Counted from the stretch's first letter, positions 15,511 to 23,062 are shown. The stretch is DNA of 37,527 nt from Candidatus Aerophobota bacterium (GCA_021163155.1 JAGGXI010000056.1:1-37527); one strand, 5' to 3'. Notes: generated by a model from the letters alone, not told the origin. Numbers and translations: made by a program.

Positions 15511-16536
15511 TCAACAAATTTTTTCCATTGATATAAAATTTGCGTTTGTTAGCCAGTTGTATTTATCTACATCGCAGGTAACAACAATTATCTGTAAATC
15601 GTTTGCTCTTTCCTCTAAAATTCGCAGTGCACGGTGCAATCTACTTATATCTTCCGAGATAAAAGGTTGACCTTGAACCATCCAGAGAACCTGGCCTAAT
15701 CCCCAGAACTCATGTTTAGTATCTCCCCTGATGGATAGTTTACCTCCAACAAGTTCAATGACTTTTTTATCAGCATTATCGCCTTCAGCAATCCTCTCCC
15801 ACTTATCATTAATTAGTTTTTCTAACAAGTTTTGCCCCATGCTCTTCGTTCCAACAATTACTACTTTCCCACTGTTTTTCTCACCAAATTTAGTTGTCTC
15901 GGGTGTGCCTGGATAAACTACTCGGAAACCGTTATCTTTTCCTTTGTATTTAAAGAGTGAATGCCATTCACCTAATGCCAGGTAATCTAATCCAGATTTT
16001 TCTGCACGCTCTGGATCTATGAGAAAGTTAGGGTCATTTACCCATCCTGGAATTTGAAGATTTCCGTGGGCAATACCAACTGATACGTTATTATTTGTTA
16101 CTTTTATCCACTCAGTAGGGTCCCTTCTTGTCTGTTTTTGGGTAACCAGACATGGATATAAAGTAACCTTAATTCCTGAGATTTCTACTGGTTGGTTATT
16201 TTTCAATATAAAAGTGTTGCTAAGAGAGTCCCATTCCGGATTCAAATATGGGGAATCTTTTGTAAGCGGGTCATGATTACCCGGTAAAATATATACAGGC
16301 ACTGGTGCAGCCTCACCCATAATCTCTATGGCGATATTTATCAATCTTCGATCAACATCATTGTTATCAAAAAAATCTCCCGCAATAATGATAAAATCTA
16401 CATTATTATTAGCAATCTTCACAAGTTTTCTGGTAGTTTTAATTCTTACCTCTCTTGTTTTTTCTGCACTATGACCTAATTTCGTATATTTAATTCCCGG
16501 GTGCCAATCAGCTGTATGTAAAAACCTTATCACCAT
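15511..16536 (-). CDS. Mre11/SbcD-like DNA repair nuclease
   Basis: 341 residues of the calcineurin-like phosphoesterase superfamily with the Mre11/SbcD order of motifs: LHTADWH (D10, H12), AGDFFD (52-57), GNHD (86-89), then GIAHGN and LGEWHS with the remaining metal-binding histidines. Such enzymes are manganese-dependent exo/endonucleases, usually paired with an SbcC/Rad50 ATPase, but none is present. The frame ends FISMEKIC; skipping one A in the AAAAAATTTG run would continue it as FVEGIKSEEIKIL, so the C-terminus may be shortened by about a dozen residues through a frameshift. A small degraded frame overlaps its start. The gene lies between 30-bp direct repeats and may have arrived as a unit. 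Confidence 0.8.
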   Translation of the reverse strand: MVIRFLHTADWHPGIKYTKLGHSAEKTREVRIKTTRKLVKIANNNVDFIIIAGDFFDNNDVDRRLINIAIEIMGEAAPVPVYILPGNHDPLTKDSPYLNPEWDSLSNTFILKNNQPVEISGIKVTLYPCLVTQKQTRRDPTEWIKVTNNNVSVGIAHGNLQIPGWVNDPNFLIDPERAEKSGLDYLALGEWHSLFKYKGKDNGFRVVYPGTPETTKFGEKNSGKVVIVGTKSMGQNLLEKLINDKWERIAEGDNADKKVIELVGGKLSIRGDTKHEFWGLGQVLWMVQGQPFISEDISRLHRALRILEERANDLQIIVVTCDVDKYNWLTNANFISMEKIC

Positions 16537-16711
16537 CCCCTCCTACTCTTAACTTCAATTTTTCGCCAGGTTCAATAATATCAAAGAAGGTTTTATTAAC
16601 CTTTGCAGCTAATGATATAAGTTCACCTAAATCATGTGTTTTTTTAGATTCAATAATGATTTTATAATCTTATCCATTGCGATTTTCCACAATCTTTATT
16701 TCTTCCTCTAT
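16508..16711 (-). pseudogene. Small gene overlapping the Mre11-like start, interrupted by a stop
   Basis: An open frame reads EEEIKIVENRNG, then one TAA, then DYKIIIESKKTHDLGELISL and on to GGDGDKVFTYS, stopping at 16508-16510 inside the Mre11-like gene (29-nt overlap). The two sides are in the same phase, so a single base change explains the break. At about 67 residues it may be a complete small protein beginning at GTG (VEN) or the tail of a longer one. No family recognised. Overlap suggests it was co-translated with the nuclease. Confidence 0.45.
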
Positions 16712-16740
16712 TTAGAGAATGCACTCTTTTCATAGTATCC
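16711..16740. repeat. 30-bp direct repeat, copy B
   Basis: Partner of 15458-15487 (27/30 identity, same orientation). On the minus strand it encodes DTMKRVHSLN at the end of the fragment that precedes the Mre11-like module. Confidence 0.7.
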
Positions 16741-16802
16741 TAATCATATAAGAGAATATTAGTTTGAGATTTGTATGGGTATTGAGGGACTTTCCCCGAA
16801 GG
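16711..16802 (-). pseudogene. 3' fragment of an interrupted gene, part 1
   Basis: A start-less frame immediately after the PIN toxin gene reads SGKVPQYPYKSQTNILLYD, an in-frame TAG, then DTMKRVHSLN. The composition looks like genuine protein, and its end duplicates the beginning of the fragment at 15373-15498. Joined there, the pair would give one continuous C-terminal region of about 60 residues. The 5' part of the gene is missing, presumably replaced by the toxin-antitoxin pair. Confidence 0.4.
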
Positions 16803-16806
16803 AGCA

Positions 16807-17274
16807 TTATGGTGATGGTGGCAGCTTATCCGGGGTAAGAACCTTAAAGGACAGCTTTTTCTTAAAATGAACCGCATTCCAGGTCACAAAAAAATCTAAG
16901 CGCCTGCTGTATTTTTGTGCAATGTCTGCAATTAAGGCATCTCCAAAGCTTAACTTGAGTTTCATAATCTCCAGAATTTCTGCAGGGATAAAAAAAACTC
17001 TGCCATCTTTCTCTTTGGCCTTAGGGAAAAGAACTCTCACGTTAAACTGTGCTGCAAAACCAATAAAAAGTTCCTGCAATCTGTGAGGATTTAAGTTAAA
17101 GGAGAGAATACCACATATCTCCATAATGTTATATATGGTGGTCCAGCCTACAAGCTTCCCCTTTTTTATTTGTTCTAAGAAATGCCTATTCTTCGAATAT
17201 TTAGAATCTCGAGTGTAACGAAGATCAATAAGAAAAACATCTGTATCAATCAAAACCCTTAACTTTTTATTCAC
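16807..17274 (-). CDS. PIN-domain toxin (VapC-like)
   Basis: 155 residues, the usual length of PIN ribonucleases. The acidic residues of the fold are visible: VLIDTDVFLID at the N-terminus, IYNIMEICG near residue 49 with Glu, LSFGDALIADIA near 113, and FVTWNAVHFKKK near the end. PIN toxins cleave RNA with magnesium or manganese ions. The ATG overlaps the antitoxin stop by 4 bp, so the pair is coupled. Target RNA unknown. It is the last intact gene before the scar zone. Confidence 0.85.
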   Translation of the reverse strand: MNKKLRVLIDTDVFLIDLRYTRDSKYSKNRHFLEQIKKGKLVGWTTIYNIMEICGILSFNLNPHRLQELFIGFAAQFNVRVLFPKAKEKDGRVFFIPAEILEIMKLKLSFGDALIADIAQKYSRRLDFFVTWNAVHFKKKLSFKVLTPDKLPPSP

Positions 17275-17561
17275 ACCTTGCGCCTTTCTCTGGAGTAAGC
17301 AATAGCTTCCTCAACAGTAGGAAAATAAGGCTGGGTTTGCTGAAGCTCTTTTTTAATTTTTGACCAATTGACCCTTTTTTCAGGCTTTTTCCCCTCTTGT
17401 AGGGCTAAAGTAGCTTCCTTGACAGAATTTGCAGAGCTAACTAATACCTCTCCAAGAATTTCCTTGATTAAGGCACTGCGAGTTACCCCTCTCAGTTTTG
17501 CTACCCCTTCAAGTTTGTCAACCAACTCCTTGTTCATACGTACAGTTATCACCTTTTGCAA
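17271..17561 (-). CDS. Ribbon-helix-helix antitoxin of the PIN toxin
   Basis: 96 residues from a TTG start: MQKVITVRMNKELVDKLEGV, followed by the helix-turn-helix region ending at SALIKEIL, typical of RHH antitoxins. The C-terminus (KRVNWSKIKKEL, PTVEEAIAYSRERRKV) would bind the toxin. I chose TTG at 17559-17561 because AGGGGG lies 7 nt before it. The longer frame from TTG at 17609 would start beside the -10 box of the promoter at 17598-17625, giving no leader and no ribosome site. The antitoxin probably represses this promoter with its toxin partner. Confidence 0.85.
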   Translation of the reverse strand: MQKVITVRMNKELVDKLEGVAKLRGVTRSALIKEILGEVLVSSANSVKEATLALQEGKKPEKRVNWSKIKKELQQTQPYFPTVEEAIAYSRERRKV

Positions 17562-17597
17562 GAAAATTCCCCCTTCTTGTATTACTTTTGTTAGTTT

Positions 17598-17625
17598 ATT
17601 ATAATACAAAACCAGGATAAGTCAA
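17598..17625 (-). promoter_or_regulatory. Sigma70-type promoter of the RHH/PIN pair
   Basis: On the minus strand TTGACT (17620-17625), a 16-bp spacer and TATAAT (17598-17603). Transcription would begin about 30 bp before the chosen TTG start. It lies just inside the island edge, 20 bp from the second MITE-like copy. Confidence 0.7.
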
Positions 17626-17643
17626 GGAAAATCTCTACAACAA

Positions 17644-17922
17644 TGGGGTCAGATCTTGCAATCATGCAATTTTATCTTTCGACTCATTTTATAATCCTAT
17701 TAACTGCAATAATAGGCCCTAATTGCCAGGCTATTTATTTCATAGTATATCCATATATCCATATTGCGTATAAACCTTGAAAATTAATTCGTTCCTCTGC
17801 ATCCTATTCCTGGTTATTTTTTTATCTAATAACTCTGCAAGATATGGTTTTGTAACTTATCTCTAAATCTATTCATAAAATTTGCATATCAAATAAATGT
17901 TATATTGCAAGACCTGACCCCA
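17644..17922. repeat. MITE-like element, copy 2
   Basis: A 279-bp relative of 126-346 in the same orientation. Terminal repeats TGGGGTCAGATCTTGCA (17644-17660) and TGCAAGACCTGACCCCA (17906-17922) differ at one position. Both copies share the subterminal AATCATGCAATTTTATCTTTC and AAATAAATGTTATAT. The interiors are alignable only in part, so the copies are not a recent duplication. The stretch is otherwise non-coding. Confidence 0.75.
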
Positions 17923-17936
17923 TTTTACATTTTACC

Positions 17937-17965
17937 TTGACCAGTATTTCACTTCATGATATACT
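17937..17965 (+). promoter_or_regulatory. Sigma70-type promoter of the polyferredoxin gene
   Basis: TTGACC (17937-17942), 17-bp spacer, TATACT (17960-17965), giving an 80-nt leader to the start at 18051. It begins 15 bp outside the MITE-like element. Confidence 0.6.
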
Positions 17966-18050
17966 TATACTTCCTGTCTTATTTTAAGGGATAAAACAAT
18001 GAGGGAGTTTCAAGGAAAGTTTGCAATAACAAAAAAAAGGAGAATCGTAA

Positions 18051-19100
18051 ATGAGTAAAAAGAAAAAATTTATCTTTTTTATGCTTATGGGAGTATTAAT
18101 TCTTCTTTTGTTTACCACTTTTTCAACTACGGTATTTCCAGCCTCAACAGATAATTCTGGCTCAAATGTTAATGGTAGCAGTTTTGGTTATGATGATACC
18201 TTCAGCACTACCAATAGCGGTAGTTTTGGTCCTCAGGACAAATTAAATTTTTCTCCTGAGGGTAAAACCTTTACTCCTTCTACTTCGGAAGAAAGAAAAG
18301 GCAAAGAAAAATATTTTATTCACAAACAGCCACTTAAGTTGATTATGCTGTTAGCATTTATGATTGCAGGAGCAATAATGGTTATAACAACACAGTATAA
18401 ATATCGTAAGGTACTACTGGTTGCCTCCGTGGCTCTATTAGGATTTTATATGGGCGGGTTTCTCTGCCCCCTTACCGCTCTTCAAAATGTCATTATCAAG
18501 CGGCAAATAGGATATTTTGTATTTTTTTTTCTGGTACTAATTATCCCTGCTTTGCTTTTAGGAAGAATTTTCTGCGGTTATGCCTGTCCTTTTGGGGCAA
18601 TTCAGGAGCTTGTGCATGTCAAAAAAATCAGGAAAAAAATTCCTTTCTGGCTGGAGCATTATTTAGGTATGATAAAATATGGCTTACTTTTATACATAGT
18701 TGTTCATACTTTGATAAGTGGTACTCTTATATTTGATGGTTACACTCCCTTTAAAGCTCTTTTCACTTTGGGTGGAACACCCCTTGCTATCGGTATTACT
18801 GTGGTTGTAGCCATGCTTTCTGTAATAACCTACCGTCCTTTTTGTAATTATGTTTGTCCTCTGGGTGCTTTTTTAAGTATTCTTTCTCATTTGAGTTTAT
18901 TTAAACTCAAGGTGGGTTCCACCTGCATTAGTTGTGGACGCTGCCAGAAGGTTTGTCCTACAGGGGCTATACAGGGCAATAATAACGCAGAATTAAAGGT
19001 AAACTCTGGGAAATGTATACTTTGTGGCGAATGTCAAAGAAAATGTCCCAAGGAATCTATTTCAGTAAAGATTCGTCGTTACTTCTTACCAAATCAATAA
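18051..19100 (+). CDS. Membrane-bound 4Fe-4S polyferredoxin (NapH/CcoG-like)
   Basis: 349 residues. An N-terminal hydrophobic helix (about 8-31) leads into a Ser/Asn/Gly-rich extracytoplasmic stretch of about 50 residues, then four to five membrane helices. CGYACPFGA and CNYVCPLGA are the paired CxxxCP motifs of the NapH family. The C-terminus holds two classical [4Fe-4S] sites, CISCGRCQKVCP and CILCGECQRKCP. Members pass electrons across or along the membrane. No quinol oxidase, Rnf or nitrate-reductase partner is nearby, so the partner is unknown. AGGAG lies 8 nt before the ATG. It appears monocistronic. Confidence 0.88.
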   Translation: MSKKKKFIFFMLMGVLILLLFTTFSTTVFPASTDNSGSNVNGSSFGYDDTFSTTNSGSFGPQDKLNFSPEGKTFTPSTSEERKGKEKYFIHKQPLKLIMLLAFMIAGAIMVITTQYKYRKVLLVASVALLGFYMGGFLCPLTALQNVIIKRQIGYFVFFFLVLIIPALLLGRIFCGYACPFGAIQELVHVKKIRKKIPFWLEHYLGMIKYGLLLYIVVHTLISGTLIFDGYTPFKALFTLGGTPLAIGITVVVAMLSVITYRPFCNYVCPLGAFLSILSHLSLFKLKVGSTCISCGRCQKVCPTGAIQGNNNAELKVNSGKCILCGECQRKCPKESISVKIRRYFLPNQ

Positions 19101-19150
19101 AAAAGAGGACAGATTTATTTTTCCGTTTTTCTTCTCTTACCAATGTCAAA

Positions 19151-19167
19151 TGTTGAGACCTGACCCC
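19151..19167. repeat. Solitary GACCTGACCCC repeat end
   Basis: TGTTGAGACCTGACCCC matches the right-end motif of the MITE-like elements (GACCTGACCCC), preceded by the variant AATGTCAAATGTTGA. No opposite end is found within a few hundred bases, so it is a lone end or a relic. Confidence 0.45.
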
Positions 19168-19316
19168 TTTTCCTTATTAAAGTTTTTTATTGTATTACCG
19201 ATAATATATAAAAATACCTTTGTGGTTATAACCACAAGAGTTAATCGAAATTGCTCTTTAGTGCTTCATATTATGAAAGGACCCAAACCTTTAAAGATAG
19301 GGAAAACACGTTTTTT

Positions 19317-19808
19317 CTAAGTAAAGTCGCTGTTAAGCCGAGAGAACTTTGCTCTGGTGATTATCTGAATACCCTGAGATTTAAGCTCTTTTATGTAGCT
19401 TGTGACAGTTCGTCGGTTCAAAAAGAGAATATTTGCTATATCCCCGTGAGTTAATACTCCATTCTGAGCAATTGCTTCCTGGGTAATGCGCTGGATTATG
19501 TGAAACATCAGTTTTTTGAGCCCATTACGTTTTCGATACTCCACATCTCCTGGAGCATAAATAGTGAGTTTAACTGGTATGAATTGACAGTTTTGTAAGG
19601 ATTTTCCCATAGGTTCTGTTTTGGAAACTGTATAATAGATTACCCGACCTTCTTTTAGAAAATGGGAATTGTAAATTTGGATTAGGTATAGAGTATCCTG
19701 TACCAGTTTTGCGAGAGTAATAGGGGGAAATTTATAGCGATTCTTAAAAAAATTAGTTAAGGCACGGGAAATTTTTCTTTTGGTTTTCTCCTCAATGAAA
19801 TTTTCCAT
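19317..19808 (-). CDS. DUF1670-family protein, C-terminally truncated
   Basis: 163 residues from ATG at 19808, preceded by GAAGGG at 8 nt; the longer frame upstream has no ribosome site. The pattern GRVIYYTVSKTEPMGKSLQ, then a QNGVLTHGDIANILFLNRRT helix-turn-helix and SYIKELKSQGIQIITR follows DUF1670, a DNA-binding-like family of unknown role often found near mobile DNA. Full-length relatives carry roughly 80-100 more residues with a second helix-turn-helix after the R-x-G...DxGP step. Here the frame stops soon after ITRAKFSRLNSDFT, so the gene is probably a truncated relic. Confidence 0.6.
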   Translation of the reverse strand: MENFIEEKTKRKISRALTNFFKNRYKFPPITLAKLVQDTLYLIQIYNSHFLKEGRVIYYTVSKTEPMGKSLQNCQFIPVKLTIYAPGDVEYRKRNGLKKLMFHIIQRITQEAIAQNGVLTHGDIANILFLNRRTVTSYIKELKSQGIQIITRAKFSRLNSDFT

Positions 19809-20321
19809 CAATTTTTCCCTTCTTTTAATAATTGTTGATTGTGTGGCAAATAACAAATAAATCAAAAGAGAATTCTTTGAACTAATTTCAAGAAAAACCA
19901 GGAGACACCATAGATGGAAAAAAGAAGACTTTTGTGACTTTGGACAGAAAGAATTTAGTGACAAGAAAGGTTACAGGAGAATTGATTTATAAATATACTA
20001 AGGCAGAAAGATTATTTGCTCTTTCTACTGTGATGGGAGTGCAATTGTAGTGAGTCTTCCTTGTCTTATCCTAGTCAACTGACTCGCTCTTGTGCTCCTT
20101 TTAAAACCGGGTGTGCTGGTAAAGTTAAAAATGTCCCCGCTTGTAAGAGGCAACTACTTTAACTAGCACACCTGGTATAATTCTATCTATATTATATATT
20201 GATCGGAATTTGAGCAAAAAACTTTAGCTTTATTCATTTTTTACTCCACTCCGTTGATAATGTCCGGTAAAAAAATATCTCGGAGATCCTTAAATAAAAA
20301 GAGATTGTGAGGATATTTAAA
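19809..20321. other. Gene-free stretch with a fragmentary open frame
   Basis: The plus strand from about 19889 to 20050 has a start-less frame, FQEKPGDTIDGKKKTFVTLD to ERLFALSTVMGVQL, which has protein-like composition but no initiation site; I cannot identify it and suspect a mobile-element remnant. After it comes the inverted repeat at 20106-20176. The last 140 bases before the response regulator contain nothing I can name. Confidence 0.35.
20106..20176. repeat. Inverted repeat, hairpin or insertion-sequence ends
   Basis: Arms ACCGGGTGTGCT (20106-20117) and AGCACACCTGGT (20165-20176) pair at 11 of 12 positions, with additional AAAGTT/ACTTT pairing inside. The loop contains AAAATGTCCCCGC. 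Could be a strong hairpin or the joined ends of a lost insertion sequence. Confidence 0.45.
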
Positions 20322-21140
20322 GTGAGTGAACAACAAAAGAAAATCATACTGATCGTTGATGATGTTAGACTTTTTCAACTGATTATGCGACAATCTTTTA
20401 TTTCTGAAAATTATGAATTAATATTTGAAAAGACAGGAAAGGCTGCTTTAGATGTTATAATGAAAAAGAAGATAGATCTTCTTATTCTGGACTTGCACCT
20501 GCCGGATATGAACGGTATGGAGGTCTTGAAAGATATCAGGAAGATTGACCGAAAGCTTGATGGAGTCTGTGATAAGGAAACTATAGCACAATTGAAAGAT
20601 TTTCCTGTGATAATAGTAACTGCTTTTCCCACAGAACAAGCGAGAAGGGAAGCGGAAAGGTTAGGGGTGTCTGATTTCATAAACAAACCTATTAGGATAA
20701 GCCAAATTAAAGCCTTGGTTCAGAATATACTCGGAGAGGGCTACAAGCAATGCCGGAAAAAAAAGTTGATTCTCTGCATAGATAATGAAACGAGGGTACA
20801 GAAATTTTATCAAGGGGCACTTAGCAGCGAGAAGTATGATGTAATAACTGCTTCCAATGCAATTGAAGCTTTGGAGATAATAGAGTTCAGGAGCCCTGAT
20901 TTAATCATTACCGAAATAAATCTACCCGAGATGGACGGAACAGAGTTTCTTCAAATCCTAAAAGAAGCGAATAAAGATATTTCGACTATAATAGCCAGTA
21001 CTGTCAGCAAAGAGAAAGCCAAAGAGAGAACTAAAAATTTAGGAATAAAAAAATATCTATCAAAACCTCTTAATCTGGATAAATTAAAAGAAAGCGTAAG
21101 AGAGATTTTAGAATTAATCAATAACTTAAAAAATTCTTAA
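20322..21140 (+). CDS. Response regulator with two receiver domains and no output domain
   Basis: 272 residues from GTG at 20322, chosen because GAGG lies 9 nt upstream; a GTG five codons earlier has no such site. Receiver 1 has the acidic pair VDD, phospho-acceptor Asp in LLILDLHLPDMNG, Thr in VTAF and Lys in FINKPI, all intact. Receiver 2 has IDNE, then LIITEINLPEMDG, where Glu stands at the phospho-acceptor position, STVS and YLSKPL. Receiver 2 may therefore be locked or used as a docking domain. No histidine kinase is in the window. Output is probably through protein binding. Confidence 0.85.
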   Translation: MSEQQKKIILIVDDVRLFQLIMRQSFISENYELIFEKTGKAALDVIMKKKIDLLILDLHLPDMNGMEVLKDIRKIDRKLDGVCDKETIAQLKDFPVIIVTAFPTEQARREAERLGVSDFINKPIRISQIKALVQNILGEGYKQCRKKKLILCIDNETRVQKFYQGALSSEKYDVITASNAIEALEIIEFRSPDLIITEINLPEMDGTEFLQILKEANKDISTIIASTVSKEKAKERTKNLGIKKYLSKPLNLDKLKESVREILELINNLKNS

Positions 21141-21146
21141 ACCCAA

Positions 21147-21335
21147 ATTCGGTAAACTAATTTATTTGATAGCTAACTTTTGCACGAAAAAATGGTAGCC
21201 GCAAGGCTCAGAGCCTGCGTAAAACAGCGCAACCTGAAGATTGCGGCTACCACCTGCGTAAAACAGCGCAACCTGAAGGTTGCGGCTACCGTACTTTACC
21301 GCGCAGGTTCTGATAAGATGAGCTTCCTACCGAAT
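21147..21335. repeat. Palindromic repeat element with ATTCGGTA ends
   Basis: Perfect 8-bp terminal repeats ATTCGGTA (21147-21154) and TACCGAAT (21328-21335) resemble the GATTCGGCAA ends of the elements at 25883-26105 and 30868-31064. The interior is different: GGTAGCCGCAA...TTGCGGCTACC palindromes in a tandem repeat. It is non-coding; the short open frame through it is a by-product of the repeats. Confidence 0.5.
21214..21290 (+). repeat. Two tandem 39-bp REP-like units
   Basis: CCTGCGTAAAACAGCGCAAC followed by CTGAAGRTTGCGGCTACC is present twice with a 39-bp period and one A/G difference. Within each unit GCGCAACCTGAAGGTTGCGGC forms a stem with a CTGA-type loop. Two units without spacers exclude a CRISPR. 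Confidence 0.7.
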
Positions 21336-21563
21336 GATTTACTTTTCCGGTTGGAATTAAAATTAAATTACTTATCCTCCAAAATGTTTACTCGGTGATT
21401 CAACTCATCGTAAGAAGGTTTCACTTCGGAGAGAATTTCCTTTTATTACCCCTTTATTAAGATACGATTTCATAGGCAACAATTGACACTCTCCACGACC
21501 AGGAGTTGGGAGATTCTCAGTTCACCCCGTGAGATAGGTTTCTTCATCTAATGGGGGTTCACC

Positions 21564-21608
21564 GCAGCCTCATTAGAGGCTGCTCCCTGAAGGCTCTGCC
21601 CGAGCCTT
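21564..21608 (+). other. Paired hairpins in a 570-bp gene-free stretch
   Basis: GCAGCCTC-ATTA-GAGGCTGC (21564-21583) and AAGGCTC-TGCCC-GAGCCTT (21590-21608) are perfect stems in tandem; the second is followed by AAAATATAGC rather than a T run. They might be a terminator on either strand or part of a repeat or small RNA. The rest of 21336-21909 shows only a TA-rich run (21657-21671) and the promoter at 21735. Confidence 0.4.
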
Positions 21609-21734
21609 AAAATATAGCTTTCATTTTCTTATTGTTATCTTTTGAATACAGGTTTATTTATATATATATATATTCTTTTCAAAAGTTGTCAAATACACAG
21701 GTTATAGATGAGTTGGACATTGTTACCACATCGG

Positions 21735-21762
21735 TTGAAATATCCTTTAAATCAGATATAAT
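21735..21762 (+). promoter_or_regulatory. Candidate promoter of the DUF523 operon
   Basis: TTGAAA (21735-21740), 16-bp spacer, TATAAT (21757-21762), about 150 bp before the DUF523 start. Reasonable match to the sigma70 consensus. Confidence 0.45.
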
Positions 21763-21909
21763 AATAAATCAGTGAATAGTGAAAGGCCTCTAATTACACA
21801 GATTTAACAAGGATGATCTGATTTGTGTAATCTGGACTTTTATCTGGGTAATCAAAGATTTCTGGCTTTTTCAGAAATCTCATTGAAATCTTAGAAGAGG
21901 ATTTAATTT

Positions 21910-22356
21910 ATGAAGCTTGTAAGTGCTTGTCTATTAGGAATAAGATGTAATTGGGATGAAAAAGATAGATATAAAAATAAGAAAGTGATAGAACTTTTAA
22001 AAAAGGAGGTTTTAATCCCTATCTGCCCTGAACAGTTAGGGGGACTTAAAACTCCACGAATTCCTCAGGAAATTCAAAAAGGCGATGGAAATGATGTTTT
22101 AGACGGCAAAAGTAGTGTTAAAAATAAGGCTGGTGAAGATGTTACTGCAGAATTTATAAGAGGAGCAGAGGAATCATTGAAGATTGCCAAGCAATATAAC
22201 ATTAAAGAGTTTATTGGAAAATCCAAAAGTCCCTCTTGCAGTTCTAATTTAATATACAATGGAAGTTTTTCAAAAAAATTGATTAAAGGAGATGGTGTAA
22301 CTACAGCTTTATTCAAAAGAAACGGAATTAAAGTAATTAGTGAAAATGAGATATGA
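21910..22356 (+). CDS. DUF523 protein (TudS-like thiouracil desulfidase family)
   Basis: 148 residues, the full length of a single DUF523 domain. Motifs: SACLLGIRCNWD (C7, C13), ICPEQLGGLKTPR (C39) and KSKSPSCSS (C110). The family includes TudS, whose [4Fe-4S] cluster held by three cysteines removes sulfur from 2-thiouracil; the cysteines needed appear present. A role in sulfur salvage from damaged tRNA bases is possible but not shown. AGAAGAGGA precedes the ATG. It is the first gene of a likely operon with the HAD phosphatase (73 bp gap). Confidence 0.85.
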   Translation: MKLVSACLLGIRCNWDEKDRYKNKKVIELLKKEVLIPICPEQLGGLKTPRIPQEIQKGDGNDVLDGKSSVKNKAGEDVTAEFIRGAEESLKIAKQYNIKEFIGKSKSPSCSSNLIYNGSFSKKLIKGDGVTTALFKRNGIKVISENEI

Positions 22357-22429
22357 TTGAGCTGAATAAAAAATTGACAGAGAGAGCTAAATAGGGTATT
22401 ATAAATAAAAAATAGGAGCTTATTTAAAA

Positions 22430-23062
22430 ATGATTGAGGTGAAAAAGCCAGGCGCAGATAGAAGAAAGTTTAGAGGAGTCATTTTTGATTTAGATGGAGT
22501 ATTGGTAAAATCCCATCTTGATTTTAAACTTATGAGAAGGGAAATTTTTGGTTTTGATTTTAATGAACCCCTGCTTGAGAAAATAAAAAAGATAAGTAAT
22601 CCTACTAAAAAAGATCGAGCCTGGAAAATTTTAGAGAGATATGAGAGAGAAGCTGCTTTAACATCTGAACTCAATGAAGGTATTCCTTTACTTTTGGAGG
22701 TATTAAATAAGAAAAATATTAAAAGTTCTGTTGTAACCAGAAATAGCAAAGAATCCGTAGATATCACTAATGATAGATTCAAGCTAAATTTTAATTTTAT
22801 CGTTACCAGAGATGATGCTCCTCCTAAGCCAGCCAAAGAACCTGTGCTCTTATCCTGTAAGAAAATGGGACTGAAACCCAAAGATGTAATGTTTATCGGC
22901 GACTACGAGTTTGATATGGTATCAGGTAAAGGGGCAGGAACGACGACGGTTTTATTAAAAAATAGTAAACAGCCTTTTTCTCAAAATGCCGATATTATAG
23001 TGGATTCTCTTAAGGATGTTCTTAAAATAATCGATAAAAAAGAAGAAAAAAGTGAGAATTAG
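22430..23062 (+). CDS. HAD-superfamily phosphatase (phosphoglycolate phosphatase-like)
   Basis: 210 residues. Motif I VIFDLDGVL (nucleophile D20, acid D22), motif II VVTRNS, motif III Lys in PPKPAKEPV, and motif IV FIGDYEFDMVSGKGAG are all in place, with an inserted helical cap of about 65 residues, as in HAD subfamily IA. Substrate is unknown. AGGAG lies 11 nt before the ATG, a rather long spacer. The next gene's GTG start overlaps its end by 11 bp, implying coupled translation with the secreted protein. Confidence 0.85.
   Translation: MIEVKKPGADRRKFRGVIFDLDGVLVKSHLDFKLMRREIFGFDFNEPLLEKIKKISNPTKKDRAWKILERYEREAALTSELNEGIPLLLEVLNKKNIKSSVVTRNSKESVDITNDRFKLNFNFIVTRDDAPPKPAKEPVLLSCKKMGLKPKDVMFIGDYEFDMVSGKGAGTTTVLLKNSKQPFSQNADIIVDSLKDVLKIIDKKEEKSEN

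Noticed and set aside
21214-21290. Short tandem repeat considered as a CRISPR
   Set aside because: Only two 39-bp units, directly adjoining, with no unique spacers and no cas genes; it fits a REP-like palindrome.
21180-21398. 72-codon frame with repeated peptide
   Set aside because: The repetition comes from the 39-bp tandem DNA repeat; no start signal.
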